Shown here one piece after another: positions 1 through 11,159 of a stretch of 64,000 nucleotides of DNA; position 1 is the stretch's first letter; every line of letters begins with the position of its first letter. This DNA is from Leucaena leucocephala (Eukaryota; Streptophyta; Magnoliopsida; Fabales; Fabaceae). Position numbers and translations under genes: made by a program. Below the pieces are notes generated by a model. It was not told the DNA's origin. It ran no database searches and saw only the letters and a program-made list of their open reading frames with translations. The stretch lies in the NCBI GenBank assembly GCA_037074615.1, contig CM073558.1, positions 4,021,501 through 4,085,500 of the forward strand. Direction: 5' to 3'.

Positions 1-1829
1 AAGCATTGCTGGTCTTATAGCAGTGCGATAAAATTTTCCTTTTACTTTATCTGGTACTTTTCGATCACATATAACCCCAGTAGCCTTTCTCCATTTAAAC
101 CACCCGGCCTGAATTCTATGATGAACATCTTTCAAAATTTCACCGTCCTTCTGTATAATTGATCCCAAATATTTGAACTTATCTATTTGTGGAATAACTT
201 GATCTCCCAATTTGACCTCCAAGTTACTTCTAACTTGCCTCTTATCAAAATTACAATGCATATATTCAGTCTTACTTCTACTCAGACGGAAACCCTTCGA
301 CTCTAAAGTACTTCTCCATAACTCAAGTTTAAAATTAATTTCTTCTCTTGATTCCGCCACCAGAACTATATCGTCCGCAAAACGCATGCACTTAGGGATT
401 TCCTCTTGAATAGGCTTAGTTAGAACATCCATTACTAGATTAAATAAATAAGGACTCAAGGATGATCCCTGATGTAGACCAATCCTTATGGGAAAATCCT
501 TTGTTTCGCCCCCAGACGTTCTTACAGTAGTTGTTACCCCCTCATACATATCTTTTATTGTCTTGATATATGCCATGCGTACACCTTTCTTTTCCAAAGC
601 TTTCCAAAGCACCTCCCTTGGCACTCGATCATATGCTTTTTCTAAATCAATGAAGACCATATGCAAGTCTCTTCTTTTAGTCCGGTACCTTTCCATTAAC
701 CCCCTTAATAAATAAATCGCCTCTATTGTAGATCTACCCGGCATGAAACCACACTGATTCTTAGTAATATCAGTCTCTAATCTCAATCTGTGTTCAATTA
801 CCTTTTCCCACAACTTCATAGTATGACTCATAAGCTTTATCCCTCTGTAGTTTGCACAATTTTGGATATCCCCTTTGTTTTTGTAAATAGGAACTAAAGT
901 ACTTTTCCTCCAGTCATCCGGCATTTTCTTAGAGTTTAAGATCACATTAAAAAGTTTAGCAAGCCACACCAACCCCGCTTCACCTAAACACTTCCAAACT
1001 TCAATAGGAATACTATCAGGTCCAACAGCTTTACTATTTTCCATTTTCTTAAGCGCTTCTTTAACCTTGCCAACACGGATCCTACGGTAAAAAGCTAAAT
1101 TTGGTTCAACTTCTCCTGTTAAATCCTCTAGCTCAAAACTTGACCCTCCTCCCTCATCATTAAACAATTTGTAAAAATAGGTCTCCCACCGTTCTTTAAT
1201 ATCACTATCTGCAACCAAAACATTGCTCTCTTCATCCTTAATACATCGTACTTGATCCAAATCCCTCGATTTCCTTTCCCTGTCTCTTGCAATCTTATAA
1301 ATCTTTCGTTCTCCCGACTTTATTTCTAACTCCTTATAAAATTCCTCAAAAGCCTTAAAACGAGCTGCACTCACCGCCTTTTTAGTTTCCTTCTTAGCTA
1401 AACGATACTTTTCCCAATTTTCGGTATTATTACATAAGTGTATAGCTTTGAAACAGTCTCTCTTGTACTTAACTTTCTGTTGTACATCCTTGTTCCATCA
1501 CCAAGTCTCCTTATCTCGTCGACCAAAACCTTTAGATTCTCCCAAAATTACTTTAGCAACCGCTCGGACCTTTTCAGCCATTTCCTTCCACATGATATCA
1601 GCATTTTCCTGCACCTCCCAAATCCTCTCTTTTAACATAGTTCTTTTAAAAGTTTCCCTCTTCTCCCCCTTTAGCTGCCATCACTTGACTCTTGTGTTTA
1701 AAACATGTCGCCGCTTTTCATTCCTACACTTAATACGCACGTCAAGGACCATTAACCTATGCTGAGTTGTCACTCCGTCCCCTGGAATCACTTTACAATT
1801 TGTACAAAGTCTTCTGTCTTGACTCCTTA
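1..1829 (-). pseudogene. LINE reverse transcriptase domain
   Basis: Read on the minus strand, this stretch gives a near-continuous reverse transcriptase. Landmarks are an N-terminal linker (KAVGPDSIPIEVWK), fingers/palm motif (FIDLEKAYDRVPR), the template-grip block (GLHQGSSLSPYLFNLVMD) and the catalytic FADD box at 381-364. Then come the KTEYMHC and FKYLGSIIQ blocks and a thumb-like CX-rich tail truncated at base 1. An in-frame TGA falls near 1497-1499, where the family usually has Trp. Most of the frame is otherwise open, so this is a relatively young but inactive copy. Confidence 0.87.
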
Positions 1830-2645
1830 CCAAAAAGAAATCAATCTGTGACTGTGGACCCCACTCTTGTATGTGATCAAGTGCTCCTCCCGCTTCTTAA
1901 AGCACGTGTTGACAATCTTAAGGTTGTAAGTTAAGGAAAATTCAAGGATAGATTGCCCTTCAATATTAATTTTCCCAAAACCAAAACCACCATGAGCCAC
2001 TGCATATTGCCTTGCTTCCTTACCAACATGACCATTAAGATCCCCACCAATAAAAATCTTTTCAGTAAATGGTATGCTCTGAATCAGCCCCTCCAAATCT
2101 TCCCAAAACTTTTCTTTAAGATGTGCTTCTGTTCCCACTTGAGGTGCATAAGCACTAATAATGTTGATTGTATCCCTACCAACAATTATTCTTAAAGATA
2201 TAATTCTGTCATCAATCCTTTTAACATCCACCACATTCGTCTTCCACTCTTTATCCACAATGATACCAACACAATTCCTCATACTTGTTTTACATGTATA
2301 CCAAAATTTGAACTCATTGATCTCCCGAGATTTTTCTCCAACCCATTTAGTTTCCTGAAGGCACAAGATGTTAATCTTTCGCTTTACCATTTCACCCACC
2401 ACCTCCCATGCTTTTCCGGTCATAGTTCCAATATTCCAAGTGCCAAATCTAATCTTTCTCTCCTGAACTAGCTTCTTTAGTCGCCTCCGTCCATAAGAGA
2501 GCGGTAGGCCTTGCTCATTTAACACTACATCCGGGCGATGATGCAGCGGCCCTTGCTCACTTCTCACTGTACTCGAGCCATACAGCACGTTACTTACGGG
2601 CAACGACCTAGTATTAGCGCAATTTCTTCGTATGTCCATGTTCAT
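1830..2645 (-). pseudogene. LINE endonuclease domain (EEP/APE-like)
   Basis: Translation shows the exonuclease-endonuclease-phosphatase landmarks in order: RFGTWNIGTM, then LCLQETKW with the metal-binding Glu, then ISAYAPQVG, then GGDLNGHVG with catalytic Asp and Asn. In LINEs this domain nicks target DNA for target-primed reverse transcription. The first ATG of the frame is near 2645. The frame is lost near 1860, where a single-base shift separates it from the downstream reading (QIDFFLVRSQ in the next frame), so endonuclease and reverse transcriptase are no longer one polyprotein. The SDH motif expected at the domain end is also missing, consistent with decay. Confidence 0.85.
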
Positions 2646-2889
2646 AAGATTCGACAAGTTTTACGTTGGCTGTCGGGACCTAACACAACCCTCCTCCTTT
2701 ACCCGGGCTTGGGACCGGCTACATGCGTAGGCGGAGTTAGTATTATATGTAGCAGTATAATGAAATGGATGTCAGAACCAGTGGAAATTATTATGTTAGT
2801 ATTATTATAGAAAGGGCTCTTCTAGGATAGAAGAGTCAATAGTATACATAAAATTCTGTTGAATTGTTTTGCATGTCTTTGTATACCAG

Positions 2890-5800
2890 AGCCGGATACT
2901 GAAGCATGCTGGTGATTTGGCTGCTGCTGCTGCATTTTCAGATGAAGCTAGATGTATGGATCTGGCTGATCGCTATATCAACAGCAAATGCATTAAGCGC
3001 ATGCTGCAGGCTGATCAGGTTTTCATCTTATTTATTATTTAATCTGAATCGCATTTACACCAGCATTGTGTTAGCCATGTAAACTTCTCTTTTACCTTTT
3101 TTTGATTACTTTGTTTATATTTTTCGTTGTTACAAGGTGGCTTTGGCAGAAAAAACTGCTGTTTTGTTCACAAAGGATGGGGATCAGCACAACAATCTTC
3201 ATGACATGCAGTGCATGTGGTCTGTATCTGATGATGTGTAACATTGGGTACTATCCAAGGATATTGTATTTTTCCTTAATGCATTTATTATCATTTATCT
3301 TTGAAAGGTATGAACTTGCCTCGGGTGAAAGCTATTTTCGTCAAGGTGATCTTGGGCGGGCTCTCAAAAAATTCTTGGCGGTGGAGAAGCATTATGCTGA
3401 TATTACTGAAGATCAATTTGATTTCCATTCGTACTGCTTAAGGAAAATGACTTTGCGAACTTATGTGGAAATGCTTGCATTTCAAGACAGACTGCACTCA
3501 CATGAATATTTCCGTAAAGCAGCAGCTGGAGCTATCAGGTGAATACATTGTTTTTCCTTTTGTTTTGTTTTTTCTTTTCTTCTAATTTTGGTATGAGCTT
3601 GAGGCAATCCTAACCTGGCAGCTTCAGCTATTTTAGTGATTTGGATGAGCCCAAGAACAAACCCATATGAAAAATTAGCATGGTATTAGAGCACGGGAAA
3701 AGATGGCCTAACTACCTTAAGATACAAAACCTGTGAAAGTAAAAGGGACAAGGGGGGGAAATTGCAGGACCTTAGTCCTCTAGGTTAAAGAATGCAAGTC
3801 CAGATGATGAAGAAAAAAATTGAAAAACACAAGCCAAGGCGAAAATAAAATTGGGCCCAAATAATAATTGAACTAAAAAATTGTAGGACCTGAGGCCCTT
3901 GAGATTCAGAAAGCACAAGCTTACTATGAATAAAATTGTGGGGCCCAAATGATGGCTCAAAAAGAGTCAAGTCCAGTTGCATTTGAGGGGTATAGGAGAA
4001 TCTAAGCCCCACATATAAAAGCCATAAGAAATATGAAGGCTACATAAGCTTGAGGGAATCCTAACCAATTAGCTTAAAGCTATTTTGGGGATATGGATGA
4101 TCCCAAGCACAAGCCCATACAAAACGTAACAATTTGTGTAGCAAAGTCAAAACTCTTCATTCCTTTTATGCTTGAAATGCAAATTCTTCTGCTCCCATAA
4201 CCGTTGTGAGGCTGAAAGTGGGATGGGCTATAGTTTTGTTACTAATTTCATCAAACAGTTAATTCTGATTGCCATAACAGTTCAGCCTAAATGGAGGTCC
4301 GGCTTTTATGACAACTTTATGTCAAATGTAAAGCAATGTAAAACACTAACTGACTGATTTTGTATATATAGTCTTATGGATGTTAGATTATTCACTGCAG
4401 ATGTTATGTAAAATTGCATGATTCTCCTCCAAAGTCTGCAGCCGAGGAGGATGAAGATATGTCCAAGTTGCTTCCATCTCAGAAAAAGAAGATGAGGCAA
4501 AAGCAGAGAAAGGCAGAAGCACGAGCTAAGAAAGTAATGTCTTTTCCATAGCTTCTGCTGAACATATGTTGGAACCCCACTTACCTATTGATTTATTTTC
4601 GTTTTAGGAGGCCGAAGAAAAGAATGAAGAATCAAGCACTAGTGGTGCATCAAAGTCTGGGAAGCGGCATGTAAAACCTGTTGATCCAGATCCACGGGGT
4701 GAAAAGTTGTTGCAGGTTGGTTTTCAATGCTTGTTATGCCTACTGAGATTCGCATTTTCATTCGATGTCTGGTTTAGGGTAGGCCTATTTTAAAACTCCT
4801 TTCCTGTCTCATTTGCATCTTGCTTGCACTTAGATTCAAGATCCCCTGTTGGAAGCAACAAAATACTTGAAGTTGCTGCAGAAGAACTCACCCAATTCAT
4901 TGGAGACACACTTTCTTGCATTTGAATTGTATATGAGAAAGCAGAAGATTTTGCTTGCCTTTCAGGTTTGCATTAAAAAAGAACTCAACTTTATCAAGCA
5001 TCTTCTTCATTCCCATTCAAAGTTAGGCTTGTACTTGACCTGTATTAGAAGTTGAGATTGTCTTCTTGGTATTTAAAGCACATTAGAAGGGTTTGGGGGA
5101 TCTCTATTTTTTTTGTTTAAAATGATTAATAAATCCATCATGGAATGAATTTAAACATTGATGAAACCGAATTTCAGTTGTGGGAGATGATTTGAATAAC
5201 TTCAGTTCATATATCATGTTGATGCCATACTTTATCATTGTAAATTTGATGCTAGTCCATTTGACTTGTAGGCTGTGAAGCAGTTGCTGAGATTGGATGC
5301 TGAACACCCTGATTCTCATCGTTGCTTGGTATGGTATTGGTATCTCTTCTGAAGTTAGTGGACTAGTGAAGTTTATGTTTTCAATTTATAATATATTAAA
5401 ATAATAATATAAAATCGAAGTATCTTATGATCTGTGCTGCAACCTATGGTATTCTTGTACTTCTCATATCGTATCTATTTATTGTTATAAGCATCATGAA
5501 TCACATGTAAAGAATATGACATTATTTGTCACTAGGTTGCCCCACTCCTTTTCCTGTTGTGCAACTCTGTTGCGTCTTCGTTTTGTTTTCTTGTGACATT
5601 TTCTGTTTTTATCAACCACTTGATAAAAAAATTATCATTTTTCTGCTGTCTGTTGCAGATTAAGTTTTTCCATAAAGTGGGATCCATGAATGCTCCAGCG
5701 ACTGACAGTGAGAAACTCATATGGAGTGTTTTAGAAGCTGAGCGCCCTACTATTAGGTTCTCATGTTTACTTCTTCTTTTTTTTTTCCTTTTTCATATTT

Positions 5801-7438
5801 ATGGGGGTAACGTATACAATAATCTGGACCCTGTTATGATTAGATCTAACTCTTGTTTATTCCTTTGTGTAGTCAATTGCATGAGAAATCACTGTTTGAG
5901 GCAAACAACTCTTTCCTTGAAAAACATAAAGGTCGTAGTCAATGCTTGTCTTACTAGTTTATGGCTTACATTATTGTGTTCCTAGTGCTAATAGGATAAG
6001 TACTGCTAGCATGAGTAATATGTATTATACTGTCTCTTGCTGTTCAGAAGGCTGACTACTTAAGTCAGAATCTTTTGAATTTTTCTAAGTCGTCTCTCTA
6101 TTTCTTAGTAATGGTCAGCTTTTGTTGGAGGCACGTGTGGCTCAAGCTTGTTTACAATGTTTTCTTATAAGATGACTCTCATCTGCAGATTCTTTGATGC
6201 ATAGAGCTGCTTTTGCAGAAATGTTGTACAATTTGGATCCCAACAAAAAGTCAGAGGCGGTAAAGTTGATTGAAGACTCAGCCATTGATCTAGCACCAAG
6301 GTACTGCCGTTTTATTTCCCTTCTGTTTTTGTTTTTTATTTTCAAATGTGAAACTTGCAAAAGTTTCCCCTGCACAGAAATGGAGCCCTGGGACCAGTAA
6401 AGGAGTGGAAACTTAAAGACTGTGTTGCAGTTCATAAACTTCTTGGATCAGTCCTTGATGAGCAGGGTGCAGCATTAAGTGAGTATAAAATTTTAACTTA
6501 ATTTTGAGGTTTTGTTTTTGCTGAACATTCAATTGAATAATTCACCTAAATACCTATATTTGGTGGCGCCAGACTTGAAGTGACACCTCTGTTAGTGAAT
6601 GGGGTCGCAGACCAAATTCACTTGCAAGGATAATAACTGAATTTTATTTGTGTTCTTCATTCATCTAAATTGTTAAGACATTAATTTGATCATTTTAAAA
6701 TTTCCTTACCTTGATTTGAGATGTTTCTCTGTTTTTATTCTTGTCTCTAATTATGTTTGCTTACCTTGTAATGTTGCAGAACAGAAACTTTTGCTTATCT
6801 TGGTGCTCTGATTAGATAATTAAGCACTTAGTCTCATGGTTTTCGTTCTCATTGCTCTTGGAGTAGGAATTACTCCCTCCGTTCTTTAATATAAGATCTA
6901 AGTAACTTTTTTAGATAGATTAAAGAAGCTAAATAAATAAGTTAATTATGATTAAATCCAATCCTTTAAGACAAATTCATATTATATACACCTCAATTTA
7001 CCCAAATTAGTCAATTAGCTCTTATATTAGTTATAATTAATTGATTTATTTAACTTAATTTATCCAAAAAATGTCAACTGAGTCTTATATTAAAAAACTT
7101 TAGAGAAGAAGCATGCAAGGAGGGAAGAAAAGCTAGAAACCTGTTAATGATATAATTTCATAATGGATTTTTATGTATCAATGGGAGATGATATAATTTG
7201 CTTCTGGTACTAAAGATATGCGTTTGCAATTGCAGGATGGAAAGCACGTTGTGCAGAGTATTTTCCCCATTCTACATACTTTGAGGGCAGCAGTAGCTCT
7301 GCCTCTCCTAACTCAGTCTTGAGTCAGATATGTAAGAATGCTGAAAATGGGAGCCCTAACCATTCAGTGGGTGCTCAAAATGCAAATTCCATTGCATCAA
7401 ATGGGAATTTAGAGGCAGTTAGTAAACTCGCCATTTGA
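2890..7438 (+). CDS. NAA15: NatA auxiliary subunit NAA15/NAA16, C-terminal half (5' exons off the window)
   Basis: Twelve coding exons: 2890-3018, 3137-3219, 3308-3538, 4401-4533, 4608-4715, 4834-4965, 5272-5328, 5659-5756, 5873-5931, 6189-6300, 6378-6478 and 7236-7438 (TGA 7436-7438). All have GT-AG borders and join in frame to give 481 residues, roughly the last half of a family protein of about 900. The product is the TPR scaffold that anchors the catalytic NAA10 subunit at the ribosome and directs co-translational N-terminal acetylation. Conserved blocks include LHDMQCMWYELASGE, YRQGDLGRALKKF-like helical repeats, the basic KKKMRQKQRKAEARAKK segment after 4470, and DPDPRGEKLLQ. The tail is Ser/Asn-rich and poorly conserved. 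The phase-0 exon at 2890 follows an intron hosting the antisense LINE. Other introns carry a TRIM-like element (3594-4131) and a MITE (6873-7125). The exons show no damage. Confidence 0.94.
3594..4131 (+). mobile_element. TRIM-like miniature LTR retrotransposon in a NAA15 intron
   Basis: Two direct repeats of 87 bp, 3594-3680 and 4045-4131, share the core GCTTGAGG.AATCCTAACC and a GGAT.AGCCCAAG-like tail and both end in CA. Immediately after the first repeat, at 3681-3692, is TGGTATTAGAGC. This differs at one position from TGGTATCAGAGC, the usual initiator-Met tRNA primer-binding site of plant LTR elements. The 364-bp interior has no coding potential. A purine-rich run (about 3986-4001) precedes the second repeat, which may really begin near 4002; the left LTR could then be 5'-truncated. 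I could not find a clean 5-bp target duplication. Confidence 0.6.
6873..7125. mobile_element. Stowaway-like MITE in the last NAA15 intron
   Basis: The left end is TA followed by CTCCCTCCGTTC, the classic plant Stowaway (Tc1/mariner-type) terminus. The right end near 7110-7125 is a degraded inverted version (AAGGAGGG). Internal arms are inverted too: ATATAAGATC near the left, and GTCTTATATTA near the right. There is no coding capacity. A second member of the same sequence family is at 27257-27482. Confidence 0.65.
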
Positions 7439-8057
7439 CAAACTTGGATACATAGATTGGAGCAAGCAGAATTGCTTGTTGTTTAGTTGGTCATGGAAAC
7501 CAGGCTAGTTTTGACATTTCTCTGAATAGGCCTAGTTGCAATTTGCAACTACAGGTCCTGAGTTTTGGAGCAAGCCATGGCAAGTTCTGCAAGCAAGTTA
7601 CTCATTCTCAACTCTGAAAGTTATGTCTTTTGCAAATGTGTATAATTTTATGTCAGTTACGCTTGAGGGTTGAATTTTTCATTCGTTCCCCCCATTTTCC
7701 TGAGAAATGGTCCAAAGGGCTCCGAGGATTTGCGCCGTCATCCAATCTTGTCATTGAACTAATGGGGAGAGCTACAGGAATTTTTGTCAGGTTTATGGTT
7801 CTGGATCCAGCCAACAGCACATATATACCAAGAGCCTGTTGTACAATGCCTATTTTGTTGGCTTATTCAATCATGTATTAAACAATTACTCTGAAAATTT
7901 TGCATCAAAATCTACTTTTTTGACTTAGCTTTAGCTTCTGATGAATTTTACTTATTTTGACTGAGCTTTAGCTTCTGATGAATTTTAGTCTAAGTTTTTT
8001 AATTATTGCAGTTGTGTTGTAGTCATCTGTCGGAAACTATTGGGAGGGAACTGATTG
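7439..8057 (+). other. NAA15 3' UTR and intergenic spacer up to the copia element
   Basis: No conserved coding is visible here. The short open frame at 7630-7881 has no recognisable domain and lies where the NAA15 3' UTR is expected. An imperfect direct duplication of about 30 bp (GAGCTTTAGCTTCTGATGAA core) occurs at 7923-7987. The copia element begins at 8063. Confidence 0.5.
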
Positions 8058-8062
8058 ATAAA

Positions 8063-8265
8063 TGTTGTAAATATGAACATTAAATAAGAGATATCATAGG
8101 GAGAGATTATAGGAAAGATTGTAGGAGATTAAGATTTTAGTAATTATGTAATGATTTGATTTCCTTGATCCCAAATCACACGCTAATTTTAACACAAGTA
8201 AATAAAATAACCTTTAGTTGTCTCTCTGGCTATCTTGTTCACAGTCATGGGCATGTCAACTAATA
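8063..8265 (+). repeat. copia 5' LTR (203 bp, internally deleted)
   Basis: It begins TGTTGTAAATATG and matches the 3' LTR at 12798-13047 along its length. It lacks about 47 bp near its middle that the 3' copy retains, around the GCATGTGTATATATGC-type sequence. Both end in CATGTCAACTAATA rather than the canonical CA; the end point is set by the target duplication and by the primer-binding site that follows. Confidence 0.88.
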
Positions 8266-8277
8266 TGCTATTAGAGA
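8266..8277 (+). other. copia primer-binding site
   Basis: TGCTATTAGAGA differs at three positions from TGGTATCAGAGC, the sequence complementary to initiator-Met tRNA used by most plant copia elements. It directly abuts the 5' LTR. Confidence 0.7.
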
Positions 8278-8629
8278 TGGCGGTTTTTGTCCACTTTTCT
8301 GCAAGTGAATATGACTGTAATCTTGTTAGAAAGTGGGTCACGTCCAAAAGTTGTAGGCCTATAAGGGTTGGCTATCTTCATCTCACTAGAGAATCTTATC
8401 GGTGACAACTATCTATACTAGAATCAATCCACACTCTTTGCTCTTAACGAATGAGATTGACTTGATTTCATATAAAATGATCAACCTGTCACCAGTGATG
8501 CTAGTACCTGTTGGCAGTGGAAATCTAATAACGTCTTGCTCGTCTCATGGCTTCTGAACTCAATGATTCCTGTAATCTGACGAAGTTTCATGTTCCTCAC
8601 TTCTACAAAAGCAATCTGGACTACAGTGA

Positions 8630-9277
8630 AGGATGCCTATGGGAAACGCCCAAATGGCTCACTGCTGTTTGACTTGCGAGCTCTCCTTTAAACCACCAAA
8701 CATAACTCGCAACCTATCAACACATGTTACCTTGAAAAAAATGGCATTGTGGCAAGAATTAGACCTGTTGCAACATCGGATGTGGCGCGACCCTGAAGAC
8801 GCTGCAAAATACCGTTGGGTCGTGGAAGAATAACGATTATTTAAATTTTTGGTGGGTCTGAATTCCGTTTACGATGATGTCAGAAGTCGCCTTCTCAACC
8901 GAGTCCCTTTGCCATATGTTCTTGAAGCCTTTGCCTTGTTGCGGGACAAGGAGGCTTGACGACATATCATGCTTCCAGACAATGGAGCTCCTCACCCATC
9001 GCCTTCTGAGTCGTCTGCTCTCACCGTTCGTGGTTCTCATGTTGGCGCTAAGAGATATTGTCCTTTGTGTGACCATTGCAAGAAGGTTAGTCATACCAAG
9101 GACAAATGTTGGGACCTCCACGGGAAACCCTCTGACTGGAGGCCCAAATCACGGAGACCCAGGGGACACCAAACTGAAGCACACTGCACAGAAGAGGCGA
9201 GCTCAATTCCTAGAGGTCCATCTCATAGCAACATCATAGGCCCAGTCCACAAAAGTCCAATGCACAACTCTTATTAA
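8630..9277 (+). pseudogene. copia gag remnant with CCHC zinc knuckle
   Basis: Several short frames together give a copia-type capsid region. The clear landmark is a zinc knuckle of the form C-x2-C-x4-H-x4-C at 9068-9109 (CDHCKKVSHTKDKC), followed by the usual WDLHGKP. The upstream frame ends at 8833 and then shifts, so gag is broken in at least two places. Confidence 0.75.
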
Positions 9278-9539
9278 GTTTCCACAGGCCCAAACCATTC
9301 TGGCCTAACACATGTGGCAGATTCATTAAGCCTCTACGGGAGTCTAATGCACAACTCTATTCAGTTGCTACAGGCCCAAACATCCTAGCCCAGTACATGG
9401 GACAGATCCATTAAGCCTCATTTTGGAACGATTAGCTGCTCTTAAAAAATAGTCCAGTCAACTACCACACCCTAGTGCTAGTATCGTTCAACGAGATAAT
9501 TTATTTAGAGCTTTTACCACCATTAAAGGTGAGAAAATT

Positions 9540-9788
9540 GGTCCCTATTGGATCATTGATTCAGGTGCATCAGATCATATGACTGATGATATTTCCTTAT
9601 TCTCAAATTATACTCTTGCTAAGACACGCCTTACAGTTAAAACTGCAAATGGCTCTTATTCCCGTGTAGCTGGTAGTGGGACCATTCATATATCTACCAC
9701 TCTAACACTTCATGATGTCTTACATATCCCAAAACTAAGATGTAATTTGTTATCTATGAGCCAACTAACTGCACGCAAATATTGCTAG
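9540..9788 (+). pseudogene. copia aspartic protease remnant
   Basis: The frame begins around WIIDSGASDHM at about 9548; DSG is the catalytic aspartic protease triad of copia elements. It continues through the conserved LHDVLHIPKLRCNLLS block and ends at a stop near 9788. Confidence 0.82.
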
Positions 9789-9836
9789 ATTAATTTCTTT
9801 GCCATTCATTGTGTTTTTCAGGATCTGTTCACAGGG

Positions 9837-10738
9837 ATGACGATTGGTATTGCTAAGGCACTTGATAGATTGTATTACCTGAATGATTGTCAACCAATAC
9901 ACCCCTATTGTAGTACGGTGTCTCTCCCTAGAACTAGTGAACTAGAGTTGTGGCACCACAGATTAGGACATCCCAATTTTTATTATATGTGTAAGATGTT
10001 CCCATCAATCTGCTCAAATAAAAATTCTGAATTTTATTATACTTCATGTGAATTGGCTAAACATCGACATACTTCTTTTCCTAGCATCTCTCACCGCCCT
10101 TCAAAACCTTTCTCCATTATCCACAGCGATCTATGGGTCCATCTCGTGTTTCAAATCGCACTCACTTAAAATGGTTTATGATTCTTATTGATGACCACAC
10201 CCGTGTCAGTTGGACTTTTCTTTTAAAGGATAAAACTGAGGTTTGTCAAACCTTTATTAATTTTTATCATCTAATTCATACACAGTTTAACACCAACATT
10301 TAAACCCTTCATACTAATAATAGTACCGAGTACTTTAACCACTCACTCTTAGACTTTCTCAAAACCCAAGGTATTAATCACAAGAGTTATTGTCCTTATA
10401 GTCCTCAACAGAATGGAATTGCTAAACAGAAGAATAGGCATATCCTTGAAACAGCCTGAGCTCTTCTTTTCAATAGCTCTGTTCCCACTCACTATTAGGA
10501 TTATGCCATTCTCACTGCTACTTTCCTAATTAATCGAATGTCTTGCAAGCCTTTGCCCTTTCAAACACCCCTCCAAGTTCTCCACAAATATTTCAACTTA
10601 CCCTACCTCGAAAATATCTTATCTCTAAGAGTCTTTGGCTGCATCACATTCGTTCACCTCCATCATACCCATAAACTCAACCCTAAAGCTGTCAAATGTA
10701 TTTACTTAGGACCTGCTGGGAACCAAAAAGGGTACTAA
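9837..10738 (+). pseudogene. copia integrase remnant
   Basis: The HHCC zinc-binding start is visible as LWHHRLGHPN (about 9948-9977), followed by the first core Asp in the IHSDLW block near 10120. The core continues in other frames (fragments near 10180-10460, including a YSPQQNG-like block with a damaged catalytic Glu context). A C-terminal piece at 10538-10738 reads RVFGC...KLNPKAVKCIYLG. Frameshifts and stops divide it into at least four parts. Confidence 0.8.
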
Positions 10739-11159
10739 TATTTTGATCCAGTTTCCAAACGCTTCTATGTCACCTGAGATATCACCGTCCATGAGAGTGT
10801 TCCATTTTATACCCTATCCTCAATTCAGGGGAGAATTGGAGTGAACCTTAGACTGCCCAAACTAACACCGAACCCATATACTCATAAACCAACACTGAAC
10901 CCATATACTCTCACCACGAACCTGATCAAATCTATGTATTTGAAGAGGCCACACATGAAAAGTCCAAGGAGAATAAGGAAAATACTAGTTCAGGGGGAGA
11001 CGACAATAAGTGGGGACAAGTCTACACTCATAGAAACATCACATGATAGGCAATATACCACAAGCACCTGATACAAGCCAAGCGGCTGAACCAGGGGTAG
11101 ATCTTGAACATGGAAAGCAAAGTAATGATCTTGATCTCCCAATTGTAGTAAGAAAGCCA

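Larger units (their letters stand above)
1..2737 (-). mobile_element. LINE-type non-LTR retrotransposon, antisense in the NAA15 intron, truncated by the window edge
   Basis: The minus strand reads an apurinic-type endonuclease (about 2645 to 1830) followed by a reverse transcriptase (about 1830 to 1), the order of a plant LINE second ORF. The 5' side, 2660-2737, holds a GC-rich leader with CCCGGG that resembles leaders common in plant LINE copies (from memory). The 3' end lies beyond base 1, so tail and target duplication cannot be checked. It lies directly upstream of the NAA15 exon at 2890 on the opposite strand, so it is an antisense intronic insertion. A frameshift near 1860 and a stop near 1497 show that the copy is dead. 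Confidence 0.88.

Noticed and set aside
1953..2810. Plus-strand frames over the LINE
   Set aside because: They are complements of the well-supported endonuclease and leader on the minus strand.
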